Source of the DNA: Cyanobacteria bacterium Co-bin13
Lineage (GTDB): Bacteria > Cyanobacteriota > Cyanobacteriia > Phormidesmidales > Phormidesmidaceae
Assembly: GCA_014534385.1 (NCBI GenBank)
Contig: JACVRP010000017.1
Span: 1-18,698, forward strand
DNA: 18,698 nucleotides
Reading direction: 5' to 3'
Shown in pieces: positions 1-6,583 of the stretch (its first letter is position 1; each line of letters begins with the position of its first letter). A model generated the notes under the pieces. The model made no database searches and was not told where the DNA came from. It saw only the letters and a list, made by a program, of their open reading frames with translations. A program made the position numbers and the translations under genes.

Positions 1-1
1 A

Positions 2-46
2 TTAGAAGCAGAGATTAAGCTAGTGAATGACTATCGGTTATTCTAA
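2..46 (+). CDS. possible 3' end of an unidentified plus-strand gene (partial)
   Basis: A frame open from the window edge reads LEAEIKLVNDYRLF and stops at a TAA (44-46). The composition is protein-like, and an inverted repeat at 65-113 follows it, as expected downstream of a gene. Only 14 codons are visible, so no family can be assigned and the frame may be open by chance. The previous stretch of DNA would settle it. Confidence 0.3.
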   Translation, partial: LEAEIKLVNDYRLF

Positions 47-64
47 GGGCGTCTTAATGTAATT

Positions 65-113
65 GCCCTACGGCACGGCTCAAAAAACTGAGGTTGTGCT
101 GCTCAGGTAGGGC
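65..113. repeat. nested inverted repeat, possible terminator
   Basis: GCCCTAC (65-71) pairs perfectly with GTAGGGC (107-113). Inside it, CTGAG (88-92) pairs with CTCAG (102-106), directly abutting the outer right arm so the two helices could stack. It lies 18 bp after the stop of the possible upstream gene and is followed by no T-run. It may be a terminator or a processing hairpin for that gene. No protein gene is seen between 47 and 298. Confidence 0.35.
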
Positions 114-298
114 GAAACGCGCGAAGTTGCGGCTCAAATCCCTTAGATCTGAGCATTAAAACCGGCTTCTATCCTGAGACGTAGATTTTATAGATTGTGG
201 CTAAGGCACTGCTTGGCCACAATCTTGGCAGAAAATTGTTGGCTAATCCTTTAGAGCTGAGTTTGGCAGCTTTGGAGAAAGTCGTTGAGCCGCTTTTT

Positions 299-943
299 CT
301 AAGCCAGCACGTTAACCTGCTGGCGCAGTTTCTCAATGACGTCGTTCAGCCCATCGGCGTTGATGCGGTAGCTGAGGGGGTGCGCGATCAGCCGGGCAGT
401 GCTTTGGTAGAGGACCTCTAGCTCTATCAAGTTGTTTTCCCGCAGGGTTTTACCTGTAGAGACCAAATCAACGATCGCCTCAGACATGCCTGTGATCGGC
501 CCCAGCTCTACCGAGCCGTAGAGGGGCACAATTTCTACCGGCAAATCTAGGCTCTGAAAGTACTCGCGAGCACAGTGAACAAACTTAGAGGCCACCCGGC
601 TGTGGGGGGGCAGGTCCAGCGCTGAACGGTAGGGGCTGTTGGCCTTGACGGCCACGGACATGCGGCAGCTACCAAACCTTAAATCGGCCAGATTGGCTAC
701 GTTGGGCTGTTTTTCGCGCAGCACGTCATAGCCGACTATGCCGAGCTGGGCCTGGCCATATTCCACATAAACGGGCACGTCTTGAGCCCTGACCAGCAGC
801 GCATTGGCCTGACCTGTGGGGTCGGTAATTTGAAGCTGGCGGTTGGCTTTGTCCTGAAACAGGCTAAAGTCTAGCCCCACAGATTGAAACAAACGAATAC
901 TGTCGTCTAGTAAGGCCCCTTTGGGCAGTGCAATGGTTAGCAT
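299..943 (-). CDS. hisG: ATP phosphoribosyltransferase, short form (HisG-S)
   Basis: This enzyme catalyses the first step of histidine biosynthesis, joining ATP and PRPP to give phosphoribosyl-ATP in the cytoplasm. The 214-residue product begins MLTIALPKG, typical of the family. It has the PRPP-binding signature EAIVDLVSTGKTL at residues 155-167, preceded by the LYGSVELGP segment. The length fits the short HisG form, which lacks the C-terminal regulatory domain and by family knowledge works with a HisZ partner. No hisZ lies in this window. The ATG start is supported by a GAGAAG ribosome-binding site about five bases upstream on the minus strand. It lies 60 bp downstream of the PLP-enzyme gene on the same strand, so co-transcription is possible. 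I see nothing unusual in the residues. Confidence 0.93.
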   Translation of the reverse strand: MLTIALPKGALLDDSIRLFQSVGLDFSLFQDKANRQLQITDPTGQANALLVRAQDVPVYVEYGQAQLGIVGYDVLREKQPNVANLADLRFGSCRMSVAVKANSPYRSALDLPPHSRVASKFVHCAREYFQSLDLPVEIVPLYGSVELGPITGMSEAIVDLVSTGKTLRENNLIELEVLYQSTARLIAHPLSYRINADGLNDVIEKLRQQVNVLA

Positions 944-1003
944 GAAGTCTTCTCAAGCGGCCTTCGTCATCTTATCAAGCAGTGCCCTATTTGCTGGGCC
1001 AGG

Positions 1004-2227
1004 TTACTGAGCCGGGCCAATGGCGTTAACGGCAGCTTCGAGCGCGATCGCAACGTGGCTCCAGTGGGTGCCGCCCTGGCAATAGACAATGTAGGGCTCT
1101 CGCAGGGGGCCATCGGCAGACAGCTCCGAAGTGCTACCATCGATGAAAGTGCCGCCCGCCATGACCAGCTCACTCTCGTATCCGGGCATTCCCGCTGGCA
1201 CTGGCTCTACATAGGAATCTACAGGAGAGTGCCGCTGCACGGCTTTACAAAAGGCAACCAGCTTCTCCGGTGCACCCAACCGTACAGCCTGAATTACATC
1301 GCGTTGAGGTGCGTCTATTGGAGGATTGACGGCATAGCCCAAATGATGGAAGGTGGAGGCAATCAGGTAGTTGCCTTTCATCGCCTCTCCCACCATTTGA
1401 GGGGCCAGGAAGAGGCCCTGGAAAAACAGCCGGTTTTGATTTAGCGTAGCGCCACCGCTGCTGCCAATACCGGGGGCAGTTAAGCGACAGGTAGCGGCTT
1501 CTACCAGCTTGGCCCGTCCGGCCACGTAGCCGCCTGTTGTTGCAATTGTGCCGCCAGGGTTTTTAATCAGCGATCCGGCCATTAAGTCGGCCCCCACTGC
1601 CGTGGGTTCGCGATCTTCTATAAATTCTCCGTAGCAGTTGTCTACAAAGCAGACGGTATCAGGATTTTGCTGCTTCACCAGAGCCACAATTTTTTCAATC
1701 TCGGCGATTGTCAGGCTGGGCCGCCAGCTGTAGCCACAGGAACGCTGGATCAGCACCATCCGGGTGTCTGGGTGGATGGCAGTTGTCAGCGCGGCCCAGT
1801 CTACCGTACCCGTTGGAGTCAGCTCCAGCTGGCGGTAGCGGATGCCAAATTCCTTGAGCGAGCCCTGACCTGTCTCCCGCAGGCCGATGACCTCCTCCAT
1901 CGTGTCGTAGGGGGCCCCGGCTACGGCCAGCAGTTCATCGCCAGGTCGCAGCACGCCGAAGAGAGCACATGCGATCGCATGGGTGCCCGAGACAAACTGC
2001 ACCCTTACCGCTGCAGCCTCGGCCTGCATCACTGCCGCAAACACCTGATCGAGCGTCTGCCGGCCCAAATCACCATGTCCATACCCCGAAACCCCAGAGA
2101 AATGGTGACTGCCGACCCGAAACTGGCGAAAAGCCGCCAGCACCCGCTCCAGATTTCTCTTGACCTGGAGGTCAATTCCATAAAAAATCTGAGATAGTGT
2201 TTGTTCTGATAAATTAAGTGTTTTCAA
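1004..2227 (-). CDS. PLP-dependent enzyme of the methionine gamma-lyase / aluminium-resistance family
   Basis: The 407-residue protein has a fold-type I PLP-enzyme layout. SGTHA (80-84) fits the phosphate-binding turn, VDNCYGEF with Asp196 fits the pyridine-nitrogen contact, and SLIKNPGG with Lys222 fits the Schiff-base lysine. The whole chain resembles the Met_gamma_lyase family (Pfam PF06838), often annotated as aluminium-resistance protein or cystathionine beta-lyase-like. The true substrate of most members is uncertain, so carbon-sulfur lyase activity is family inference only. The start MKTLNLSEQTLSQIF sits just before a promoter region shared with the divergent desC. The N-terminal helix and length look complete. 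hisG follows on the same strand, but I know of no functional link between the two. Confidence 0.85.
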   Translation of the reverse strand: MKTLNLSEQTLSQIFYGIDLQVKRNLERVLAAFRQFRVGSHHFSGVSGYGHGDLGRQTLDQVFAAVMQAEAAAVRVQFVSGTHAIACALFGVLRPGDELLAVAGAPYDTMEEVIGLRETGQGSLKEFGIRYRQLELTPTGTVDWAALTTAIHPDTRMVLIQRSCGYSWRPSLTIAEIEKIVALVKQQNPDTVCFVDNCYGEFIEDREPTAVGADLMAGSLIKNPGGTIATTGGYVAGRAKLVEAATCRLTAPGIGSSGGATLNQNRLFFQGLFLAPQMVGEAMKGNYLIASTFHHLGYAVNPPIDAPQRDVIQAVRLGAPEKLVAFCKAVQRHSPVDSYVEPVPAGMPGYESELVMAGGTFIDGSTSELSADGPLREPYIVYCQGGTHWSHVAIALEAAVNAIGPAQ

Positions 2228-2242
2228 TTTTTACAATGGATT

Positions 2243-2288
2243 AAGTTTCGTCGCCTTAAAGCGCGGACTTTATTGTCGCGCGAAACTT
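2243..2288. promoter_or_regulatory. inverted repeat in the divergent desC / PLP-enzyme promoter region
   Basis: AAGTTTCG (2243-2250) and CGAAACTT (2281-2288) form a perfect 8-bp inverted repeat with a 30-bp spacer. They lie in the 92-bp gap between the two divergent genes, 31 bp before the desC ATG. The symmetry and location suit a dimeric-regulator site or a leader hairpin. I could not identify a convincing -35/-10 pair. Confidence 0.35.
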
Positions 2289-2319
2289 GCTTTCCCTGTC
2301 CACAAACTGAGATTTTTAC

Positions 2320-3141
2320 ATGACTGTTGCTACTGCTGCTCGCCCCGCAATTAACTGGCCAACCTCCCTCTTTATGGTGGCAGTTCACATTGGGGCACTA
2401 TTTGCGTTGCTCCCCAGCAACTTTAGGTGGTCAGCCGTTGGCGTTGCGCTATTCCTTCACTGGTTCACCGGCTGCCTCGGCATTACCCTAGGGTGGCACC
2501 GCCTAATTGCCCACCGCAGTTTCCAGGTGCCCAAGTGGCTAGAGTATTTTTTCGTCTTCTGCGGCAGCCTGGCCTGTCAGCATGGACCGATTGAGTGGAT
2601 CGGGCTGCACCGACACCACCACACCCACTCTGACCAGCCCAGCGATCACCATGATTCCAACAAAGGGTTTTGGTGGAGCCACATGGGCTGGCTGCTGAGG
2701 GAAGTTCCAGCCCAAGAAGAAATTGACCGCTACGTCCGAGACATTGCCACCGATCCGGTCTACCTTTTCTTTAATAAATACTTTTTCCCTCTACAGGTGG
2801 TTTTGGGGTTTCTGCTCTATGCGCTAGGGGGTTGGCCCTTCGTGGTTTGGGGCATTTTTGTCCGACTGGTCGTGGTCTATCACTGCACCTGGTTAGTCAA
2901 TAGTGCTACCCATAAGTTTGGCTATCGCAGCTACCAGACCGAGGACAAATCCACCAACTGCTGGTGGGTGGCTGTTGTTACCTACGGTGAAGGCTGGCAC
3001 AATAACCACCACGCCTTCCAGTACTCAGCCCGACACGGTCTCAAGTGGTGGGAAATTGACATGACCTGGATGATCATCAGTTTTCTGCAGACGGTGGGTC
3101 TAGCCCACAAAGTGAAGCTGGTAGATAGGGCCGAGGCTTAG
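2320..3141 (+). CDS. desC: acyl-lipid delta-9 fatty acid desaturase (DesC type)
   Basis: This membrane di-iron enzyme introduces the first cis double bond (delta-9) into membrane-lipid acyl chains, drawing electrons from ferredoxin in cyanobacteria. All three histidine boxes are present: HRLIAH (60-65), HRHHH (97-101) and HNNHH (227-231). The intervening hydrophobic segments at about 16-52, 73-87 and 155-190 fit the four-helix desaturase topology. The 273-residue length matches the family. The delta-9 assignment rests on the short chain and box spacing (HxxxxH, HxxHH, HxxHH), unlike the longer DesA/DesB enzymes. The gene stands alone. It is divergent from the PLP-enzyme gene and convergent with the proA-like gene. 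Low-temperature control is common for such genes, but nothing in the sequence proves it here. Confidence 0.92.
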   Translation: MTVATAARPAINWPTSLFMVAVHIGALFALLPSNFRWSAVGVALFLHWFTGCLGITLGWHRLIAHRSFQVPKWLEYFFVFCGSLACQHGPIEWIGLHRHHHTHSDQPSDHHDSNKGFWWSHMGWLLREVPAQEEIDRYVRDIATDPVYLFFNKYFFPLQVVLGFLLYALGGWPFVVWGIFVRLVVVYHCTWLVNSATHKFGYRSYQTEDKSTNCWWVAVVTYGEGWHNNHHAFQYSARHGLKWWEIDMTWMIISFLQTVGLAHKVKLVDRAEA

Positions 3142-3177
3142 GCCTAGGGCAGAGGTCAGGAGGCAAAGGCCGGAAGG

Positions 3178-3203
3178 GGAGCCACGAGGAAGCTCTCGGC
3201 TCC
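3178..3203. terminator. hairpin downstream of desC
   Basis: GGAGCC (3178-3183) pairs with GGCTCC (3198-3203), and an inner GAG/CTC pair is separated from it by a 2x2 internal loop. It starts 37 bp after the desC stop. No T-run follows. It may act with the stronger hairpin at 3236-3279. Confidence 0.4.
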
Positions 3204-3235
3204 TGCCTCCCTCCGGCTACGCTCAAGCAGATATC

Positions 3236-3279
3236 CTAAGCGGTTCTAGCGGCTAATGCCAGTCGCTAGAACCGCTTAG
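3236..3279. terminator. strong bidirectional hairpin between convergent desC and proA-like gene
   Basis: CTAAGCGGTTCTAGCG (3236-3251) and its exact reverse complement (3264-3279) form a 16-bp perfect stem with a 12-nt loop. It lies midway between the desC stop and the stop of the convergent gene, so it can end transcription from both sides. No long T-run flanks it. Such perfect intergenic palindromes are also sometimes members of dispersed repeat families, which cannot be judged from one window. Confidence 0.6.
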
Positions 3280-3340
3280 TGCTGACAGTATCCAATGTTT
3301 GCAGCCCGTAATGTCTGCAGCCCTAAGCTAGAAAGCCTGG

Positions 3341-4594
3341 TTAAATGCCCTGAATGACGTGCTTAACCGTCATCAGCGCTTCTAGGCCAATAAAGCCACT
3401 GCCCCGCCAGCGTTGAGAGGTCATGCCTAGAGCGATAGCCGAGGCCTGAGTCGGGTTGCGAGAAAAGCGCGGAGAGGCATTTATGTAGACCGCTGCGCTC
3501 TGCACCGCCTGAGTAAACTGATAGGCCTCCCGGTAAGATTCTGTAGTCAGGCAGTCAGCATGGCCGCTGCTGTGGCGGTTAATCAGTGCGGCAGCTGTGT
3601 CAAGGCTGTCTACTCGTCGCAGCGCTACCACCTTTTCCAGATAAGACTGGTTCCACTCGGCGCTGTCTAGGGGAATCAGATCAGGCAAGGTATTCAGTAG
3701 GGCCCCATCCCCCCGCAGCTCAAAGCCCTGCTCCCAAAGCTGGCGGCAAAGCTGAGCGACTGATGCCGGGCTGTGGCTTTCATGAATGAGAACTTTTTCA
3801 ATTGCGTTGACAGCATCGGGCTCTCCTCGATGGCTGTCCAAAATGAGTTTAAAGACGGTCTCTAATTCACCTGAAGCAGCCCAGTACAGATAGCAGTTGC
3901 CCATTGCCGTAGGCAAAACAGAAATCGTCGCCTGCCGCAGCACTTGCTGAATTAGGGAAGGGCGACCGTAGGGAATGATCAGGTCAACCCCCTCAGATTG
4001 AACTAGCTGAGTGCGGGCCGCGTCGCCCTGATCGGCGGACAGCGAGAGAATGCAGTCTTCAGGCAGGTTTACCCGGTCCAGGGCCCGGTGCAGAATCTGG
4101 GTAATGACTTGGTTGCTCTGGCTGGCTTCGTTGCCGCCTTTGAGAATCAGACCGTTGCCGGTTCGTACACAGAGGCCAGCTGCGATCGCAGTTAGATCTG
4201 GAAAAGCCTCATAGACTAGGCCAATCACCCCTAGCGGCACCACCTGCCCGTAACCTGTGGCCGACTGGTTCATCCGCCGCAGGGGCTGTTGGGCCAGGAC
4301 TCGCGGATCGCCCAACGAGCTCAGTCGCCTGAGAATCTTAGCTGTCGTTTGAATGCGCTCTGGAGTGAGCTTTAGCCAGTCCAGCACCCGCTCCGGTACA
4401 GCCATTTCCAGACTGGCCTCCAGATCTAGCGTGTTGGCTTCTAGCACCTCGTCCTGGTTTTTCTCCAGTTCGCTAGCCATAACTTCTAGCAGGTGGCTTT
4501 GGCTAACAGCACCCGCCTCAAACAGCTTCCGAGAAGCTTGCCGGACCTGGTAGATTGCGTAGGTTAAGTCAGACGAAGATCCAGTCAGGGTCAT
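3341..4594 (-). CDS. proA: ProA-like protein (glutamate-5-semialdehyde dehydrogenase family) lacking the catalytic cysteine
   Basis: Full-length (417 residues) match to gamma-glutamyl phosphate reductase, which in proline synthesis reduces gamma-glutamyl phosphate to glutamate semialdehyde with NADPH. Family hallmarks are present: PLGVIGLVYEAFPDLT (120-135), LKGGNEA (151-157), LIIPYGRPSL (205-214), YINASPRFSR near the C-terminus and GFIGLEALMTVKH at the end. However, the active-site segment reads RGEPDAVNAIEKVLI, so by my alignment Val262 (codon GTC, plus-strand 3809-3811) replaces the catalytic cysteine that E. coli ProA has in PSTCNTVETLL. The glycine-rich turns also differ (IPYGR for IPRGG, LPTAMGNC for ITGGIGVC). 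It may be a paralogue with a different or no dehydrogenase activity. The ATG follows the upstream membrane-protein gene after a 4-bp gap, which suggests an operon. Family assignment is firm; enzyme function is doubtful. Confidence 0.85.
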   Translation of the reverse strand: MTLTGSSSDLTYAIYQVRQASRKLFEAGAVSQSHLLEVMASELEKNQDEVLEANTLDLEASLEMAVPERVLDWLKLTPERIQTTAKILRRLSSLGDPRVLAQQPLRRMNQSATGYGQVVPLGVIGLVYEAFPDLTAIAAGLCVRTGNGLILKGGNEASQSNQVITQILHRALDRVNLPEDCILSLSADQGDAARTQLVQSEGVDLIIPYGRPSLIQQVLRQATISVLPTAMGNCYLYWAASGELETVFKLILDSHRGEPDAVNAIEKVLIHESHSPASVAQLCRQLWEQGFELRGDGALLNTLPDLIPLDSAEWNQSYLEKVVALRRVDSLDTAAALINRHSSGHADCLTTESYREAYQFTQAVQSAAVYINASPRFSRNPTQASAIALGMTSQRWRGSGFIGLEALMTVKHVIQGI

Positions 4595-4598
4595 GATG

Positions 4599-5009
4599 TT
4601 AGCGCCGGGAAGCTAACCAAAACATAAACACGAGCAGCAGAGACACGGTCAAGGCTGCCAGCAGACGCACCGCCATCTGTGCTCCCACAGGCGTTTGCAG
4701 CGTTGCCAGCAGCAGCAGCAGCACCATCAGGCCGAAGAGAACAACCATCATCAGGGGCACATAGCTCGTGCTTAAGACAGAGCGGTCGAGCCGCCACTGC
4801 TGCCCAGTCCAGCGCCAGGCGCGCTTGTAAGGATAGTGGCTAGAGAGCTGTTCCAAAACGTAGCCATCGTCACGGACAACAAAAATCTGCTGGCAGCGAT
4901 CGCAGCCAAAAGCCTCCGTTAAAGCAATCGGCACAATTCGTCCCCGCCGTCGGCAGGGGCAGGGGTAATCAGCATTGAGATCAATTTTTTGACTCTTGTA
5001 AGAGCGCAC
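4599..5009 (-). CDS. small zinc-ribbon-like two-helix membrane protein, conserved cyanobacterial type
   Basis: The function is not known to me. The 136-residue product has a short N-terminal domain with two cysteine pairs, CPC (17-19) and CDRC (36-39), separated by 16 residues, as in a small zinc ribbon. Two hydrophobic helices follow at about 84-104 and 111-132, and it ends in a basic WLASRR. The likely arrangement is a cytoplasmic metal-binding head anchored in the inner or thylakoid membrane. The start is a GTG giving MRSYKSQKIDLNADYPCPC. No Shine-Dalgarno motif is visible. The stop lies 4 bp before the ATG of the ProA-like gene, so the two are probably co-transcribed, with this gene first. 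Whether that pairing is functional is unknown. Confidence 0.7.
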   Translation of the reverse strand: MRSYKSQKIDLNADYPCPCRRRGRIVPIALTEAFGCDRCQQIFVVRDDGYVLEQLSSHYPYKRAWRWTGQQWRLDRSVLSTSYVPLMMVVLFGLMVLLLLLATLQTPVGAQMAVRLLAALTVSLLLVFMFWLASRR

Positions 5010-5213
5010 GGCAGCCCAAACGAAGTAGGAGCGGGGTCAATCAGCCATGTTCACACATTAGCTAATGCCAACGGGGAAAACAAGGCAACCTTGTGAAGGA
5101 AAACCAAGATGTACAGAGGCTTTTGATGAAGCTTGTAGAACAATATATACCGGAAGGAGGATGAACCTAGAAACGCTTGCCTTGGGTAACTCCCTCAAGC
5201 TAGCTTCTAAAGA

Positions 5214-5285
5214 AGCGGGTAACGCGATTCGAACGCGCGACATTCACCTTGGCAAGGTGACGCTCTACCACTGAGCTATACCCGC
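5214..5285 (-). tRNA. trnG-GCC: tRNA-Gly(GCC), copy 1
   Basis: On the minus strand the sequence starts GCGGGTATAGCTCAGTGG and forms a complete cloverleaf. The acceptor stem is GCGGGTA/TACCCGC-like, the D-loop is standard, and the anticodon stem has a TTGCCAA loop with anticodon GCC (plus-strand 5251-5253). The T-arm contains GTTCGAATC. The discriminator is U (5214) and the next bases are TCT, so CCA is not encoded and must be added by tRNA nucleotidyltransferase. The body is identical to the second copy at 6424-6495. Confidence 0.96.
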
Positions 5286-5467
5286 ATAATCCGTGAGGCT
5301 GCTTAGCTGAAAGAATTCACTAAACAGGCTTTGAAGCAGTTCGCTTCATCCGCATTACGTATCATAGCACCTCAAGGCGAAAATTTTTAAGCGGCAATTT
5401 TCCTATCTAGCTTGTTTAACTTCACAAGGGGAGCTTTCTAGGGAGAACTCTAGATTCCAGGGTGGAC

Positions 5468-5492
5468 GGGGCCATTTGGCCCCATCCTTTTT
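5468..5492 (+). terminator. GGGGCC/GGCCCC hairpin followed by T-run
   Basis: GGGGCC (5468-5473), loop ATTT, GGCCCC (5478-5483), then ATCC and five T. This looks like a rho-independent terminator read on the plus strand, but no plus-strand gene ends just before it. It might terminate antisense transcription or act in the leader of the coiled-coil gene that starts at 5692. In the rest of the gene-free stretch 5286-5691 I see only the presumed promoter side of tRNA copy 1 and no convincing gene. Confidence 0.35.
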
Positions 5493-5691
5493 CCTAGAAG
5501 GATCCTTAAATGTATAAGTAATGCCTTGAAATGCTCGAAAGACCTGTGATAGTACTTGTCTCGCATCCTCAGCCTGCTCAGGCCTGAAAAATGCCTCTGG
5601 CTTCCCCACAGAAGCACTCTTTTCCCAGGTCTTTGCCAACCAAGCAGACCCATTTCTGGAAAACGCATCCCTCTGGTGGAACTGCAACGCT

Positions 5692-6276
5692 ATGACAACC
5701 GAAAGACTGCATATGGCGATCAAAAATTTTGACAACATGAACCAGATGGTTGAGCGCTACACCCGACTCTGTCGGGCCTATGTGAAACTCTCCGAACGGT
5801 TTCATCAGCTTGACGTGGAGCACATGAAGCTAAAGGGGAACATGGTGCCCCTGCTCAAAGCTGTCAAGGCCTATAGAAGCCAAAATGCCCAGCTAGTGCG
5901 GCAGAATCAGGAACTGCAGCAGGCTTTAGCTAACGCCGACACCCTTCATCGCTCCGAGGTGCAGAACCTGGTTGCGACCTATGAAGAACAGCTAGAAAGC
6001 CTAAAAACCCAGGTCGATGAACTGAAAGCCCTGGAGTGGTTCGCCACAGAAGAAGCCCACCGAGATTTGGCCGAGGCCGAGCATCAAATCGCCCTTGATG
6101 AAGAAACCTTTCAAGAAATCGCGCAAGATGACCTCCCTGACCTGACCGAAGACGAGAAGGCTCTGCTAGTGGAATACCACGCAAATCCTGCTAATTTTGT
6201 CGAGCAGAGCTTCGCACCCGTGCCCCTGGAGCAAGGCTCAAGCAATGGCAGTGCGGCTCTCGAAGCCGCCTTCTAG
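5692..6276 (+). CDS. coiled-coil protein of unknown function
   Basis: I do not recognise a named family. The 194-residue, acidic, cysteine-poor protein has a likely long coiled coil over residues about 14-120 (repeated hydrophobic heptads with Glu, Gln and Lys, for example LVRQNQELQQAL and YEEQLESLKTQVDEL). An acidic segment (DEETFQEIAQDDLPDLTEDEKALL) and a low-complexity Ala/Ser/Gly tail follow. There is no signal peptide or membrane segment, so it is probably a cytoplasmic scaffold or oligomeric protein. The ATG at 5692 has no Shine-Dalgarno motif; ATGs at codons 8 (5713) and 16 are alternatives. It sits alone on the plus strand between two identical minus-strand tRNA-Gly genes and converges with the second. 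The high density of in-frame coding-like sequence supports a real gene. Confidence 0.7.
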   Translation: MTTERLHMAIKNFDNMNQMVERYTRLCRAYVKLSERFHQLDVEHMKLKGNMVPLLKAVKAYRSQNAQLVRQNQELQQALANADTLHRSEVQNLVATYEEQLESLKTQVDELKALEWFATEEAHRDLAEAEHQIALDEETFQEIAQDDLPDLTEDEKALLVEYHANPANFVEQSFAPVPLEQGSSNGSAALEAAF

Positions 6277-6293
6277 CAGCCCGGAACCACAGT

Positions 6294-6367
6294 AGGCAGT
6301 GGAGGTCAGGCAGATAGACAAATCCCTGCAGCTTTGGGCTAGGTACCCGCGCAGGGCCTTACTGCCT
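6294..6367. terminator. nested hairpin between convergent coiled-coil gene and tRNA-Gly copy 2
   Basis: Three nested pairings are present: AGGCAGT (6294-6300) with ACTGCCT (6361-6367), CCCTGC (6324-6329) with GCAGGG (6351-6356), and GGG (6336-6338) with CCC (6346-6348). It starts 18 bp after the coiled-coil gene stop and ends 56 bp before the tRNA 3' end. The position suits a bidirectional terminator. No T-run follows on either side. Confidence 0.4.
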
Positions 6368-6423
6368 GGCGATCAGCTTCAAGGTGTCCTATAAAGAGTG
6401 GCTTAGAATTAGTCCATCTCAAA

Positions 6424-6495
6424 AGCGGGTAACGCGATTCGAACGCGCGACATTCACCTTGGCAAGGTGACGCTCTACCACTGAGCTATACCCGC
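6424..6495 (-). tRNA. trnG-GCC: tRNA-Gly(GCC), copy 2
   Basis: Identical in its full body to copy 1 at 5214-5285, with anticodon GCC (plus-strand 6461-6463) and U discriminator at 6424. The following bases are TTT, so CCA is not encoded. It lies downstream of psbZ-ribH on the same strand. A candidate promoter of its own is TTGACA (plus-strand 6557-6562) and, 17 bp on, a weak AACACT. A 6-bp inverted repeat ACTAAC/GTTAGT (6503-6520) lies in its 5' leader. Confidence 0.96.
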
Positions 6496-6566
6496 AGGAT
6501 TTACTAACTTAATCGTTAGTTTTCACTGTTTTTAGTGTTGCAAAAAGCGGTGCCAATGTCAACACC

Positions 6567-6582
6567 CCCCTATATCTAGGGG
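6567..6582 (-). terminator. short hairpin directly after ribH
   Basis: CCCCTA (6567-6572) and TAGGGG (6577-6582) form a perfect 6-bp stem with a 4-nt loop, one base past the ribH stop codon in transcription direction. No T-run follows immediately, although TTTTT occurs about 25 bases on. It may be a weak terminator or an mRNA 3'-end stabiliser between ribH and the tRNA gene. Confidence 0.35.
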
Positions 6583-6583
6583 A

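Noticed and set aside
3301..3323. Two GCAGCCC direct repeats 16 bp apart after the desC/proA hairpin
   Set aside because: Too short and only two copies; expected by chance in GC-rich DNA.
5065..5274. Plus-strand frame running into tRNA-Gly copy 1
   Set aside because: Its end lies inside an unambiguous tRNA gene on the other strand.
5403..5738. Minus-strand 111-codon frame with a signal-peptide-like start (MLSKFLIAICSLSVV)
   Set aside because: It overlaps head-on the start of the better-supported coiled-coil gene, its remainder does not look protein-like, and it crosses the GGGGCC/GGCCCC hairpin. I regard it as chance.
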